The notes beneath the pieces were generated by a model. It saw nothing but the letters and a program-made list of their open reading frames with translations. It searched no databases and had not been told where the DNA came from. From Arthrobacter oryzae (GTDB taxonomy: Bacteria; Actinomycetota; Actinomycetes; Actinomycetales; Micrococcaceae): a stretch of 64,000 nucleotides of DNA. Location of the stretch: assembly GCF_030718995.1 (NCBI RefSeq), contig NZ_CP132204.1:2480001-2544000 (forward strand), given 5' to 3'. Position numbers and translations under genes: made by a program. Shown piece by piece: positions 32,962-47,919 of the stretch (positions within the stretch are counted from its first letter, which is position 1; the number at the start of each line of letters is the position of its first letter).

Positions 32962-35034
32962 GTGACGACTAATACGCGAACCAGTGCCGGATCCAGCAAA
33001 AAGCCTAAGGCCCTGATCACGGAAGGCCTGCAATTTGGCCGGTTCCCGATCACTGCCGTACAGCCCGTTGTGGACGGAGGTAGGTTTCCCGCGAAGGCGC
33101 TACCCGGTGAAGGGCTTGTAGTCGGCGCGACGGCATTCCGTGAAGGACACGACCAGCTCGGAGTCAGCGCGGTGCTGTTCGATCCCAAGGGCAAGGAACG
33201 CCAACGCGTCCGGCTGGCGCCGCCCCGCGGCGACCGGGGCAAGGGCACCGACCGGTGGGAGGGCATCATCACGCCTACCGGCACCGGCAACTGGTCGTTT
33301 GCGATCGAAGCCTGGCATGACCGGTACGGGACGTGGCACCACAACGCCGAGGTCAAGGTCGAAGCGGGCATCGACGTCGAACTGATGCTGGCCGAAGGAG
33401 CGGCACTGCTGTCGCAGGCAGCCGAAGACCCTGCCCGTCCCTCCGCCGACAGGCGGACGCTCCGAACTGCCGTGGTGGTGCTGTCCGACACATCGCTAAC
33501 CCCGGAGGAGCGGCTCGCCGCCGGGTTCGGACACGAGGTGACCGACGTCGTTGAACGCCAGCCCATCCGGGAACTTGTCACCGTTTCGGAACGCTTCCCC
33601 CTCCTTGTGGAACGCGATCTGGCCGGCCGCGGTGCCTGGTACGAGTTCTTCCCGCGTTCCGAAGGCGCGGTCCGCAACCACGAGACCGGCGAGTGGCAGT
33701 CCGGCACGTTCCAGACGGCAGCCAAACGGCTCGACGCTGTCGCGGGAATGGGCTTCGACGTCATCTACATGCCGCCCATCCACCCGATCGGCATCCAGCA
33801 CCGCAAGGGCCCCAACAACACCCTGATTGCCGGACCGCACGATCCCGGTTCGCCGTGGGCCATCGGCGCCAAAGAAGGCGGACACGACGCCATCCATCCG
33901 GACCTTGGCACCTTCGAGGACTTCGACGCGTTCGTGGCACGTGCCCGGGACCTGGGCCTCGAAGTCGCTCTCGACCTCGCACTCCAGGCAGCTCCGGACC
34001 ATCCCTGGGTGAAGTCGAACCCGGAATGGTTCACCACCCGGGTGGACGGCAGCATCGCCTACGCCGAGAACCCGCCGAAGAAGTACCAGGACATCTTCCC
34101 GCTGAACTTCGACAACGACCCCGAGGGCCTGTCCAAGGAAATCCTCCGGATCGTTTTGCTCTGGGTGAGCCACGGCGTCAAGATCTTCCGGGTGGACAAC
34201 CCGCACACCAAGCCGGTGTGGTTCTGGGAATGGCTGATCGCCAAGGTCAACAAGAAGCACCCCGAGGTGGTCTTCCTCGCGGAGGCCTTCACCCGGCCGG
34301 CCATGATGCATGCGCTGGGACGGGCCGGATTCCAGCAGTCCTACACATACTTCACGTGGCGCAACACCAAGACGGAACTGGAGGAATACTTCACCGAGGT
34401 CAGCCAGAAGTCCCCGGCGTATTTCCGCCCGAATTTCTTTGTGAACACCCCGGACATCCTCACCGAGTACCTGCAGTTCGGCGGTCCTGCCGCGTTCAAG
34501 ATCCGCGCCGCGCTTGCAGCAACGGCCAGCCCCCTGTGGGGCGTCTACGCCGGCTACGAACTGTACGAGCATGTGGCCCGGCCCGGCGCCGAGGAGTACA
34601 TCGACAACGAGAAGTTCGAATACAAGGCCCGGGACTGGGACGCTGCGGCCGAATCCGGCCGGACGCTCGCTCCGTACCTGACCCGGCTCAATGAAATCCG
34701 CCACAGCCACCCCGCGCTGGGGGATCTCCAGAACCTGACGCTGCACCACAGCACCGATGACGCCACGATCGTCTATTCGAAGCACAAGACGCTTCCCGAC
34801 GGGACCAAGGACACCCTCATCATCGTGGTCAACGTCGACCCGCACGGAACCCGGGAGAGCACCGTTTCCCTGGATCTGGCCGCACTTGAACTCGACCCGG
34901 CCGACCTCACGCACAACGGCGGTTTCAGGGTGGATGATTTGCTGACCGGCGAGAGCTGGGAATGGGGCGAGTACAACTACGTGCGGCTTGACGCCCACGT
35001 GGAGCCGGCACACATCCTGAACATCCGGAGGTAG
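32962..35034 (+). CDS. glgE: Alpha-1,4-glucan:maltose-1-phosphate maltosyltransferase GlgE
   Basis: This 690-residue GH13_3 enzyme extends alpha-glucan with maltose units from maltose-1-phosphate. An N-terminal domain (residues about 20-150, [20 protein letters not shown]) is followed by family-typical [14 protein letters not shown] sequence ([20 protein letters not shown]), the nucleophile Asp412 in [17 protein letters not shown], acid/base Glu441 in [13 protein letters not shown], and Asp498 in [13 protein letters not shown]. These correspond, with an offset of 18, to the residues I recall for Streptomyces GlgE. It starts at GTG 32962. It leads the treS and maltokinase-glgB genes as an apparent operon, with 5-base and 1-base gaps. 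Confidence 0.95.
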   Translation: MTTNTRTSAGSSKKPKALITEGLQFGRFPITAVQPVVDGGRFPAKALPGEGLVVGATAFREGHDQLGVSAVLFDPKGKERQRVRLAPPRGDRGKGTDRWEGIITPTGTGNWSFAIEAWHDRYGTWHHNAEVKVEAGIDVELMLAEGAALLSQAAEDPARPSADRRTLRTAVVVLSDTSLTPEERLAAGFGHEVTDVVERQPIRELVTVSERFPLLVERDLAGRGAWYEFFPRSEGAVRNHETGEWQSGTFQTAAKRLDAVAGMGFDVIYMPPIHPIGIQHRKGPNNTLIAGPHDPGSPWAIGAKEGGHDAIHPDLGTFEDFDAFVARARDLGLEVALDLALQAAPDHPWVKSNPEWFTTRVDGSIAYAENPPKKYQDIFPLNFDNDPEGLSKEILRIVLLWVSHGVKIFRVDNPHTKPVWFWEWLIAKVNKKHPEVVFLAEAFTRPAMMHALGRAGFQQSYTYFTWRNTKTELEEYFTEVSQKSPAYFRPNFFVNTPDILTEYLQFGGPAAFKIRAALAATASPLWGVYAGYELYEHVARPGAEEYIDNEKFEYKARDWDAAAESGRTLAPYLTRLNEIRHSHPALGDLQNLTLHHSTDDATIVYSKHKTLPDGTKDTLIIVVNVDPHGTRESTVSLDLAALELDPADLTHNGGFRVDDLLTGESWEWGEYNYVRLDAHVEPAHILNIRR

Positions 35035-35039
35035 CATAC

Positions 35040-36836
35040 GTGAGTTTCAGTCCGCAGAACCCGAGCCAGCATTTCACCCCGAAGGGCACGTTCGAGCTCA
35101 ACGCCCCTGGCCTGCAACACGATCCCCTGTGGTACCGCAAAGCAGTCTTCTACGAAGTCTTGGTCCGCGGCTTTGCCGACGGAAACGGCGACGGGTCCGG
35201 TGACTTCCACGGACTCATCGACAAGCTGGACTACCTGCAGTGGCTGGGCGTCGACTGCCTCTGGCTGCCGCCGTTCTTCCAGTCGCCGCTCCGTGACGGC
35301 GGCTATGACATCTCGGACTACAACTCCGTCCTGGATGAGTTCGGCACGATTAGCGACTTCAAGCGGCTGGTGGCCGAAGCCCACGCCCGCGGTGTCCGCG
35401 TGATCATCGACCTGCCGTTGAACCACACCTCGGACCAGCACCCGTGGTTCCAGGAGTCCCGCAAGGACCCCGACGGACCGTTCGGCGATTTCTATGTCTG
35501 GAGCGACACGGACGAGAAGTACCAGGACGCCCGCATCATCTTCGTGGACACCGAAGAATCCAACTGGACCTTCGACCCCATCCGGCGGCAGTTCTTCTGG
35601 CACCGGTTCTTCAGCCACCAGCCTGACCTGAACTTTGAGAACCCCAAGGTCATCGACGCTCTTTTTGACGTCGTCCGGTTCTGGCTGGACCAGGGCATCG
35701 ACGGTTTCCGCGCCGACGCCATCCCCTACCTCTACGAGGAAGAGGGCACCAACTGCGAAAACCTGCCGGCCACCCATGATTTCCTGCGCAAGTTGCGGAA
35801 GATGGTGGACGACAACTACCCCGGCAGGGTCATCATCGCCGAGGCCAACCAGCCGCCGGTCGAGGTCGTGGAGTACTTCGGGACCGAAGAGGAACCGGAA
35901 TGCCACATGGCCTTCCACTTTCCCATCATGCCGCGGCTCTACTACGCGCTGCGTGACCAGAAGGCGGCGCCCATCATCGAGACGATGAAGGATACGCCGG
36001 ACATCCCGGAAGGCGCCCAGTGGGGCACTTTCCTGCGGAACCATGATGAACTCACCCTGGAAATGGTCACCGCCGATGAGCGTGCGGCCATGCTCGGCTG
36101 GTACGCGCCGGACCCCCGGATGCGCGCCAACATCGGTATCCGCCGCAGACTGGCACCGTTGCTGGACAATTCCCGGTCCGAGATCGAGCTCATCAATGCA
36201 CTGCTTCTTTCGCTGCCCGGGAGCCCCTTCCTGTACTACGGCGACGAAATCGGCATGGGCGACAACATCTGGCTCGAGGACCGCGACGCCGTCCGCACGC
36301 CCATGCAGTGGAACCCGGACCGCAACGCGGGCTTTTCACACGCCGACCCAGGCAAGCTCTACCTGCCGGTCATCCAGTCGCTGGTGTACAACTACGGCAT
36401 GGCGAATGTGGAGGCCGAGGCAGCACATTCCGGTTCACTGCTGCGGTGGACCCGCCAGATCCTCAGCGTGCGGAAGAACCACCCCGCCTTCGGGCTGGGC
36501 GCCTTCAAGCACGTCGAAGCGGATCACGACGTCGTCCTTGCCTACTTGCGCGAACTGGCCCCTGACAATGCTGCGGGTGAAGACGCCGAGTCGATCCTGT
36601 GCGCGTTCAACCTTTCGCAGCACCCGGTGGCCACCACCTTGCGGCTTCCGCAGTACGCCGGCCGCGGCCTTCGGGACGTATTCGGCGGCCAGCCGTTCCC
36701 GGCCATCGGCGACGACGGCCGGCTCACGCTGACCCTCGGCAGCCATGATTTCTTCTGGCTCCGGATCCGTTCGGCTGCTTCCAACCCGGCCTCACCGTTC
36801 ACCCAGGCCCTCCCGGTCCTGTCCATCGAAGGCTGA
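35040..36836 (+). CDS. treS: Trehalose synthase (maltose alpha-D-glucosyltransferase)
   Basis: This 598-residue GH13_16 enzyme interconverts maltose and trehalose. Family signatures are [20 protein letters not shown], the catalytic Asp226 in [20 protein letters not shown], Glu268 in [18 protein letters not shown], and Asp336 in [12 protein letters not shown], plus [20 protein letters not shown]. TreS normally associates with maltokinase in mycobacteria, and here the maltokinase starts 1 base after its stop (TGAAATG), so translation is coupled. The GTG start has GGAGG at good spacing. It supplies maltose to the GlgE pathway. Confidence 0.95.
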   Translation: MSFSPQNPSQHFTPKGTFELNAPGLQHDPLWYRKAVFYEVLVRGFADGNGDGSGDFHGLIDKLDYLQWLGVDCLWLPPFFQSPLRDGGYDISDYNSVLDEFGTISDFKRLVAEAHARGVRVIIDLPLNHTSDQHPWFQESRKDPDGPFGDFYVWSDTDEKYQDARIIFVDTEESNWTFDPIRRQFFWHRFFSHQPDLNFENPKVIDALFDVVRFWLDQGIDGFRADAIPYLYEEEGTNCENLPATHDFLRKLRKMVDDNYPGRVIIAEANQPPVEVVEYFGTEEEPECHMAFHFPIMPRLYYALRDQKAAPIIETMKDTPDIPEGAQWGTFLRNHDELTLEMVTADERAAMLGWYAPDPRMRANIGIRRRLAPLLDNSRSEIELINALLLSLPGSPFLYYGDEIGMGDNIWLEDRDAVRTPMQWNPDRNAGFSHADPGKLYLPVIQSLVYNYGMANVEAEAAHSGSLLRWTRQILSVRKNHPAFGLGAFKHVEADHDVVLAYLRELAPDNAAGEDAESILCAFNLSQHPVATTLRLPQYAGRGLRDVFGGQPFPAIGDDGRLTLTLGSHDFFWLRIRSAASNPASPFTQALPVLSIEG

Positions 36837-36837
36837 A

Positions 36838-39800
36838 ATGACCCAATCCACACTCAACCCCGCCCTTTCCGAACTGCTCCGGGCCTGGCTCCCGCGCCAG
36901 CGCTGGTTCCCCGTCAAGACGGGTGACTTCACGTTATCTCCCGTCGGCGGCGTGCGCCTTGACGACGGCAGCGGCGAGGTGGGCCTTGAGGTGTTCCTCG
37001 CGGCGGTCACGTACGCCACGGCCGACGGCGGCACCCGCACCGACGTTGTGCAGGTCCCGCTCAGCTATCGGATTGAGCCGCTGCCCGGCAAGGAGGCGGC
37101 GCTGGTGGGCGAAGGCGGCGACTCCTCGCTGGGGCGGCGCTGGATCTACGATGCCGTCCACGACCCCGTGTTCGTGTCGGCGTGGCTTGAGCTGATGCGA
37201 AGCGGCGGCACGTCCCCGGAAGGAGACGCGGTTGGCCACCTCGTGCCCTCGGACTACCGGCTGCCCACAGCCACCGGCACCGTCAAGGTCCTCTCCGGTG
37301 AGCAGTCAAACAGTTCGGTGATAGTGGACGACGGCGGCTCGGCGGCGATCGTCAAATTCTTCCGCGTGCTGTCCGAAGGACGGAACCCCGAGGTGGAAAT
37401 CGGCGCGGCCCTTACGCAGGCCAGGACGTCCGAGGTGCCTGCCACGCTCGGCTGGGTCTCAGGGGAGTGGCAGGCTCCGCTGGACGGCGCCGGAGGCCAG
37501 CCGCGTTTCGTTCAGGGTGAACTGGCCGTCGCCCATGAGTTCCTGGCGGGCGGCCGGGACGCGTGGCGGCTGGCCGTTGACGCCGCGAGTTCCGGCACGG
37601 ATTTCTCGGCCGAAGCCCACGCCCTTGGCGCGGCAACCGCAACAGTGCACCGGCGCCTGGCCGAGGCCCTGGGCCTGGCCGCGGAATCGGCGCCGGGAAA
37701 GGACATCGCACCAGGAGTAGCCCAGCGCGTCCGGCAGTCCTGGACGGAAGCAGGTCCCGCCGTCGGGCAGTATGACGACGCCCTGGCTGGCCTGCTCAGC
37801 CAGCTGGAAGGCAGCAACGCCGGAGCTCTGCAGCGCATCCATGGCGACCTGCACCTGGGTCAGATCCTGCAGGTGCCGGCGCACTCGGGGGAGCCTGAAC
37901 GCTGGGCCATCCTGGACTTCGAAGGCGAACCGCTGCGGCCCATCGCGGAACGCAACTTCCCGGACGTGCCGCTTCGCGACGTCGTCGGCATGCTGCGGTC
38001 CTTCGACTACGCCGCCGGCGCAGCCGAACGCGAGCGGAACGGCGTTCATGTCCCAGACTCCTGGGTAGACGACTGCGCCGAGGCGTTCTTGGCGGGGTAC
38101 GCCGAAATTACGCCTGGAACCATTGACCGCCACTCGCCCTTGTTTGTGGCATTGTGGCTGGACAAGGCTTTGTATGAAGTTGTTTATGAGTTGCGGAACA
38201 GGCCCGGATGGCTGGACATTCCGGTGAACGCCTCACGACGTCTCCTCAGCAGTAAAGGTTCCGGCGCTTCAGCCGTAGCCGCAGCGGAAGGTAACAAAAT
38301 GACAGGCTCAGCACGTACAGACCGACCCGGTGCGCCACTTCAGGTGGACCCGGAGACGCTTTCGAAGGTGGCGTCAGGCGAATACCACGCCCCGCACTCC
38401 GTCCTGGGCGCGCATCTTGATGATCACGGCCACGTCACCATCCGCACCGTCAAGCACCTTGCCTCCGCCGTGTCAGTGGTCACCGCAGCAGGTTCAGTAC
38501 CCATGACGCATGAAACAAACGGTGTCTGGGCAGCTGTGCTGGAACCCCTTCAGCCGGGCCATGTACCCGACTACCGGCTGGAAGTCACCTACGAGGGCGT
38601 GCCCGCCCAGGCCACAGACGATCCCTACCACTACCTGCCCACGGTCGGGGAGGTGGACCTGCACCTGATCGGTGAAGGCCGCCACGAGAAGCTCTGGGAA
38701 GTCCTGGGCGCGCACGTCCAGCACTACAAGTCCTCCCTCGGCGACGTGGACGGCGTCTCGTTTGCCGTCTGGGCGCCGAACGCCCAGGCTGTCCGCGTCA
38801 AGGGCGACTTCAACGCCTGGGACGGACGGGAGAACTCGATGCGTTCACTCGGCTCATCCGGAGTCTGGGAACTCTTCATCCCCGGTGTTTTAGCAGGGGC
38901 GTGCTACAAGTTTGAAATCCAGACAAAAGCCGGGCACTGGGTGGAAAAAGCGGATCCACTCGCCTTCGGAACCGAAGTCCCGCCGCTCACTGCATCCCGG
39001 GTTGTGGAATCGGCATACGCCTTCAAGGACGACGAGTGGATGGCGGCCCGCTCTGAGCGGGACCCGCACAATTCACCCATGAGCGTTTACGAGGTCCACC
39101 TTGGATCGTGGCGCCTCGGATTGGGCTACCGCGAACTGGCCAAGGAATTGGTGGAGTACGTCAAGTGGCTCGGTTTCACCCATGTTGAATTCATGCCGGT
39201 GGCAGAGCATCCCTTCGGCGGTTCCTGGGGCTACCAGGTCACGTCCTACTTCGCACCTACATCCAGGTTCGGCCACCCGGACGAATTCAGGTTCCTGGTT
39301 GATGCCCTGCACCAGGCAGGCATCGGCGTCCTGCTTGACTGGGTGCCGGCCCACTTCCCGAAGGATGCCTGGGCGCTGGCGCAGTTCGACGGTGAGGCAC
39401 TCTACGAGCACGCCGACCCGAACCTTGGCGAGCACCCGGACTGGGGAACCCTGATCTTCGACTTCGGCCGGACCGAGGTTCGCAACTTCCTCGTCTCCAA
39501 CGCGCTCTACTGGCTCGACGAGTTCCACATCGACGGCCTTCGCGTGGATGCCGTGGCGTCGATGCTGTACCTCGATTACTCACGTGAGGAAGGGCAATGG
39601 CAGCCCAACAGGTACGGGGGCCGCGAGAACCTTGAAGCGATCTCCTTCCTGCAGGAAGCCAACGCCACGGTGTACAAGACCCACCCCGGCGCCGTGATGA
39701 TCGCAGAAGAGTCAACGGCGTTCCCCGGCGTCACCGCCCCGACCAGCGTCGGTGGCCTGGGCTTCGGACTGAAGTGGAACATGGGCTGGATGCATGACTC

Positions 39801-40512
39801 CCTGAAGTACGCATCGGAAGACCCGGTGAACCGCAAGTGGCACCACGGCACCGTCACCTTCTCCATGGTGTACGCCTTCACCGAGAACTTCCTCCTGCCC
39901 ATCAGCCACGACGAAGTTGTGCACGGCAAGGGCTCCATGCTCCGGAAGATGCCCGGTGACCGCTGGCAGCAGCTGGCCAACCTGCGCGCATTCCTGGCGT
40001 ACCAGTGGGCACACCCCGGCAAGCAGCTGATCTTCATGGGCACCGAATTCGGCCAGGAAGCAGAATGGTCCGAACAGCACGGCCTCGATTGGTACCTGGC
40101 GGATATCCCCGCACACCGTGGCATCCAGCTGCTCACCAAGGAACTGAACGAGCTGTATGCCTCCACTCCGGCACTCTACGAGCGGGACAATGAACCGGGC
40201 GGCTTCCAGTGGATCAACGGGGGCGACGCCGACCGTAACGTCCTGTCGTTCATCCGGTGGGATACCGAGGGCAACCCGCTGGTATGCGCCATCAACTTCT
40301 CCGGCGGCCCGCACCAGGGCTACACCATGGGCGTGCCGGCGGCCGGCGCGTGGCAGGAAGTCCTCAACACGGACCATTCCAGCTACGGCGGATCCGGTGT
40401 CTTGAACGGGGGAGCCCTCGTCGCTTCGGCAGAGGGGCAGGACGGCCAGCCGGCCACGCTAACCGTCACGCTGCCTCCCTTGGGCGCGGCGTTCTTCAAG
40501 CCGGCGTCCTAG
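36838..40512 (+). CDS. glgB: Fused maltokinase and glycogen branching enzyme
   Basis: One 1224-residue frame carries two enzymes. Residues 1 to about 470 are a maltokinase (Mak/Pep2): [39 protein letters not shown], the catalytic loop [12 protein letters not shown] with Asp337, and [20 protein letters not shown] with Asp360. Residues from about 488 are GlgB: two beta-sandwich modules with CBM48 ([21 protein letters not shown]), barrel nucleophile Asp904 in [17 protein letters not shown], Glu957 in [11 protein letters not shown], and Asp1025 in [13 protein letters not shown]. It makes maltose-1-phosphate and also branches the glucan that GlgE extends. An in-frame ATG at 38299 with GGAAGG upstream could also start separate GlgB (737 residues). 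The ATG at 36838 lies one base after treS; a longer open frame upstream is not used. Confidence 0.93.
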   Translation: MTQSTLNPALSELLRAWLPRQRWFPVKTGDFTLSPVGGVRLDDGSGEVGLEVFLAAVTYATADGGTRTDVVQVPLSYRIEPLPGKEAALVGEGGDSSLGRRWIYDAVHDPVFVSAWLELMRSGGTSPEGDAVGHLVPSDYRLPTATGTVKVLSGEQSNSSVIVDDGGSAAIVKFFRVLSEGRNPEVEIGAALTQARTSEVPATLGWVSGEWQAPLDGAGGQPRFVQGELAVAHEFLAGGRDAWRLAVDAASSGTDFSAEAHALGAATATVHRRLAEALGLAAESAPGKDIAPGVAQRVRQSWTEAGPAVGQYDDALAGLLSQLEGSNAGALQRIHGDLHLGQILQVPAHSGEPERWAILDFEGEPLRPIAERNFPDVPLRDVVGMLRSFDYAAGAAERERNGVHVPDSWVDDCAEAFLAGYAEITPGTIDRHSPLFVALWLDKALYEVVYELRNRPGWLDIPVNASRRLLSSKGSGASAVAAAEGNKMTGSARTDRPGAPLQVDPETLSKVASGEYHAPHSVLGAHLDDHGHVTIRTVKHLASAVSVVTAAGSVPMTHETNGVWAAVLEPLQPGHVPDYRLEVTYEGVPAQATDDPYHYLPTVGEVDLHLIGEGRHEKLWEVLGAHVQHYKSSLGDVDGVSFAVWAPNAQAVRVKGDFNAWDGRENSMRSLGSSGVWELFIPGVLAGACYKFEIQTKAGHWVEKADPLAFGTEVPPLTASRVVESAYAFKDDEWMAARSERDPHNSPMSVYEVHLGSWRLGLGYRELAKELVEYVKWLGFTHVEFMPVAEHPFGGSWGYQVTSYFAPTSRFGHPDEFRFLVDALHQAGIGVLLDWVPAHFPKDAWALAQFDGEALYEHADPNLGEHPDWGTLIFDFGRTEVRNFLVSNALYWLDEFHIDGLRVDAVASMLYLDYSREEGQWQPNRYGGRENLEAISFLQEANATVYKTHPGAVMIAEESTAFPGVTAPTSVGGLGFGLKWNMGWMHDSLKYASEDPVNRKWHHGTVTFSMVYAFTENFLLPISHDEVVHGKGSMLRKMPGDRWQQLANLRAFLAYQWAHPGKQLIFMGTEFGQEAEWSEQHGLDWYLADIPAHRGIQLLTKELNELYASTPALYERDNEPGGFQWINGGDADRNVLSFIRWDTEGNPLVCAINFSGGPHQGYTMGVPAAGAWQEVLNTDHSSYGGSGVLNGGALVASAEGQDGQPATLTVTLPPLGAAFFKPAS

Positions 40513-40524
40513 CGCTCAAGCATT

Positions 40525-40561
40525 ACGAAAGCCCGGAATCCTTGTGATTCCGGGCTTTCGT
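40525..40561 (+). terminator. glgB operon terminator
   Basis: ACGAAAGCCCGGAATC pairs perfectly with GATTCCGGGCTTTCGT around a 5-base loop, just after the glgB stop. The downstream T-run is weak but the stem is strong. Confidence 0.8.
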
Positions 40562-40580
40562 GCGTCCTGGACGGGCGGCT

Positions 40581-40609
40581 TTGTATCCCCGCCGAAGTAG
40601 TGGTAGAGT
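40581..40609 (+). promoter_or_regulatory. rRNA operon promoter
   Basis: TTGTAT (40581-40586), a 17-base spacer, then TAGAGT (40604-40609) match a strong housekeeping promoter about 350 bases before 16S. The leader downstream contains TTTGAGAACTCAATAGTGTGCC (written as two overlapping parts: TTTGAGAACTCAATAG and AATAGTGTGCC), which pairs with sequence after 16S to form the processing stem. Confidence 0.6.
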
Positions 40610-40785
40610 TTATTTCCGCGCTGCTCCCCGGAGTTGGCCAGCCAAGACATCACGGATCGCCACAGGCACAGTGAGTCGGGGTGGCCGATTTGACTCGGGT
40701 GAAGCAAGCGGGTAAGTTTGAAAAGTTGCTCCGGAGCGATCCACGGCTGGGATGTTGTGGTGGTGCCGGGTGTGTCTGTTGTTTG

Positions 40786-40810
40786 AGAACTCAATAGTGT
40801 GCCAAGTTTG
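40786..40810 (+). other. 16S rRNA processing stem, 5' arm
   Basis: AATAGTGTGCCAAGT in the leader is complementary to GTTTGGCACACTGTT at 42701-42715 after 16S. In RNA these arms bring the ends of 16S together for RNase III cleavage, as in other bacteria. Confidence 0.6.
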
Positions 40811-40956
40811 TTGATACCAATTTATTGTATTGAATTGGTTGAATTTGCCGGATTGTCCACCCCGTGGATGGTTTGGTGTTTTTAGCTGGTTTCAAATTTT
40901 GTGCAGCCTGGTTCCGCGTTTTCCCGTGGTGCCTGGTTGTGTCTGTTTTTGTTTTA

Positions 40957-46145
<5,189 letters not shown>

Positions 46146-46210
46146 ACACACCACCCCCGCAAACCGTTCAAAAGAGGTTTGCACCCAGGGGTGGTAAAAA
46201 GAAAACAAGA

Positions 46211-46245
46211 CTGCTTGCGTCCACTATGTGGTTCCCAAACAACAA
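46211..46245 (+). other. 23S rRNA processing stem, 3' arm
   Basis: GCGTCCACTATGTGGTTC and following AAACAACAA are complementary to AACTACATAGTGGACGC and upstream TTGTTTG in the spacer at about 42875-42907. The pairing encloses 23S, as expected for RNase III processing. Confidence 0.65.
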
Positions 46246-46351
46246 ACCCGTTGCTTTGGCGAACCGACAACTAAATAACAACACCACAATGTTGTAACCA
46301 CATTTTTCCCACCCCCCAGGGCACACAACCGACGGGGGAACGGGTAACAGG

Positions 46352-46471
46352 GTTACGGCGGTCATAGCGTGGGGGAAACGCCCGGTCCCATTCCGAACCC
46401 GGAAGCTAAGACCCACAGCGCCGATGGTACTGCACCCGGGAGGGTGTGGGAGAGTAGGTCACCGCCGGAAC
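46352..46471 (+). rRNA. rrf: 5S ribosomal RNA
   Basis: GTTACGGCGGTCATAGCG at the 5' end pairs with the closing GGTCACCGCCGGAAC; internal CCGGTCCCATTCCGAACCCG and GAAGCTAAGACCCACAGCG are the conserved 5S loops. About 120 bases. It ends the rRNA operon and is followed by a perfect-stem terminator. Confidence 0.96.
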
Positions 46472-46483
46472 ATCATTCAGGTC

Positions 46484-46515
46484 GAGAGCCTCCAAACACC
46501 CGTTTGGAGGCTCTC
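46484..46515 (+). terminator. rRNA operon terminator
   Basis: GAGAGCCTCCAAAC pairs perfectly with GTTTGGAGGCTCTC around a 4-base loop, 12 bases after 5S; a short T-run follows. Confidence 0.8.
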
Positions 46516-46548
46516 CCGCTTTAACCACCCAAACCCCCACCCTCACCC

Positions 46549-46799
46549 CCTCTCTCACATCCGGCACCCCTTTTGCCGGATCCTCTCGCAGTACCCGCAC
46601 CTTTTCGACGGACCCTCTCGCACCCGTGCCGGGACCCGGCACACCCCACCCGGCACACCCGCCGTCGAACACCCACCCCCGGGAACTGAGAGAGCGCCCG
46701 GGGAAACCCGGCAGCAACTGCGAGAGCGCCCGGGGAAACCCGGCAGGAACTGAGAGAGCGTCCGGTGAAACCCGGCAGGAAGTGAGAGAGCGTCGCAGG
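46549..46799. repeat. Palindromic array of 32-bp units, three plus four cores
   Basis: On the left, CCTCTC(T/G)CA cores lie at about 46550, 46582 and 46614, near 32-base spacing. On the right, A(A)(C/G)TG(A/C)GAGAGCG cores lie at 46684, 46716, 46748 and 46780, exactly 32 apart. The right units share CCGG-GAAACCCGGCAGG between cores, a possible small hairpin each. The two halves are inverted about a centre near 46650. No gene is present in 46516-46845. It is the longest member of the repeat family also at 26.2 and 30.1 kb. Confidence 0.75.
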
Positions 46800-46845
46800 C
46801 CGGGGCAGGTCGGTGCGTCCTCGCGGCCGGGTAAAGTTGTTGACC

Positions 46846-47337
46846 ATGGACAACCTCTTCAGCCACGCGTCCCCTGCCGACGGGGCCTCCGATCCCGTGG
46901 ATGACCTGGACGCCGTGGTGCACACCGTGGTGGTGCCCGGTGCAGTCTCCAAGGCATTTATCGGGTTCACCGAACACACCCACCTCTGGTGGCCACTCGG
47001 GGAGCAGAGCGTGTTCGGTGCCGGCTCGTACGTTGAGTTCGAAGAGAACCTGGTCTTGGAAACCGCTGACGATGGCCGGACTGCGGTCTGGGGGAGCATA
47101 GACGACTGGCAGCCACCGTTGTCATTCCACGCCAGCTGGCATCCCGGGACTACGGCGTTGTGGTCCACGGAGGTTCGCGTCGCTTTCCGGGCTGTTGAGG
47201 GCGGAACCGAAGTCCGGGTTGTGCACGACGGGTGGGAGGGCGCCGAGGACCCTGCCCTCGCCCGGGAGCAATACGACGCCGGATGGCCCGTGGTTCTGGC
47301 CCGTTTCGTCCGCTTCATGGGCGGCCGCGTTGGCTAG
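46846..47337 (+). CDS. SRPBCC/AHSA1-domain protein
   Basis: This 163-residue soluble protein has the START/SRPBCC lipid- or ligand-binding fold of AHSA1 type: a first strand (AVVHTVVVPGAVSKAFIGFT), the W-W-P motif (HLWWPLGEQSVFGAG), WGSIDDWQPPLSFHASWHPG, and strands ending TEVRVVHDGWEGAED, then a C-terminal helix. Members bind small hydrophobic ligands or act in stress or toxin tolerance; the specific role is unknown. The neighbouring GNAT gene starts one base after its stop, so the pair is probably cotranscribed and coupled. Confidence 0.8.
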   Translation: MDNLFSHASPADGASDPVDDLDAVVHTVVVPGAVSKAFIGFTEHTHLWWPLGEQSVFGAGSYVEFEENLVLETADDGRTAVWGSIDDWQPPLSFHASWHPGTTALWSTEVRVAFRAVEGGTEVRVVHDGWEGAEDPALAREQYDAGWPVVLARFVRFMGGRVG

Positions 47338-47338
47338 G

Positions 47339-47905
47339 GTGCGGCGCCTGACCGAAGGGGAATGGGAACTTCTGCGCGCCGTGAGGCTTGAGATGCTCGC
47401 GGACACCCCTACGGCCTATGTGGAGTCGCTGGCTTCGGCCTTGGCACAGACTGAGGGGCAGTGGCGGAGCCGCGCCGCTGCGATGACCGGCCCCGGGAGC
47501 ATCACTTTCGTGGCCGAGGACGGCTCAGCGGCCAACACTTGTTGTGGCCTGATGCGGGTGGTGGTGAAACACCCGCAGGAAGCCAACCGGCCGCTTCAGG
47601 CCATGCTCATCAGCGTCTATGTGGCCGCAGCCTATAGGGGAAGCGGTCTTGCGGACGGGTTGCTGACCGGGGCCGTGGACGCCGCTGAAGGCGAACTGGG
47701 GGCCGGCATCCTGCAACTGGGTGTCCACCAGGACAACGCGAGGGCCCTTGCCTTCTACACACGCCACGGCTTCCGCGACACCGGCCTCCGGGAGGCCTAC
47801 CCGCTCGATACGAGCAAGATGGAAATCATCATGGAACGGCCGCTGTCGCTTGCCGTCCCGGCCGTCCAACAGTCGGGAGCCGCCCAGCACTCGGGAGCCG
47901 TTTAG
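47339..47905 (+). CDS. GNAT-family N-acetyltransferase
   Basis: This 188-residue protein shows the GNAT fold: strand 1/helix 1 (VRRLTEGEWELLRAVRLEML), the beta-4 strand PLQAMLISVYVAAAYRGSGL with the acetyl-CoA pyrophosphate loop (YRGSGLADGLL, the R/Q-x-x-G-x-G/A pattern), and LGVHQDNARALAFYTRHGF with NxxAxxFYxxxGF. The last 20 residues are a low-complexity, Gln/Ser/Ala tail with an imperfect repeat (QQSGAAQHSGAV). I start at the GTG at 47339, one base after the previous stop; the longer frame overlaps that gene. The substrate is unknown. Confidence 0.85.
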   Translation: MRRLTEGEWELLRAVRLEMLADTPTAYVESLASALAQTEGQWRSRAAAMTGPGSITFVAEDGSAANTCCGLMRVVVKHPQEANRPLQAMLISVYVAAAYRGSGLADGLLTGAVDAAEGELGAGILQLGVHQDNARALAFYTRHGFRDTGLREAYPLDTSKMEIIMERPLSLAVPAVQQSGAAQHSGAV

Positions 47906-47919
47906 CAGCGGGGAGCAGT

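Noticed and set aside
33496..35037. 513-codon minus-strand frame opposite glgE
   Set aside because: glgE on the plus strand has all catalytic residues; the opposite frame shows no recognisable domain.
36745..36837. Longer N-terminus for the maltokinase-glgB frame
   Set aside because: The extension overlaps the end of treS in another frame; the ATG at 36838 follows treS by one base and begins the normal maltokinase sequence.
46549..46799. Regular 32-bp repeats as a CRISPR array
   Set aside because: Conserved cores are only about 11 bases, the stretches between them are also similar to each other rather than unique spacers, the halves are inverted, and no cas genes are nearby.
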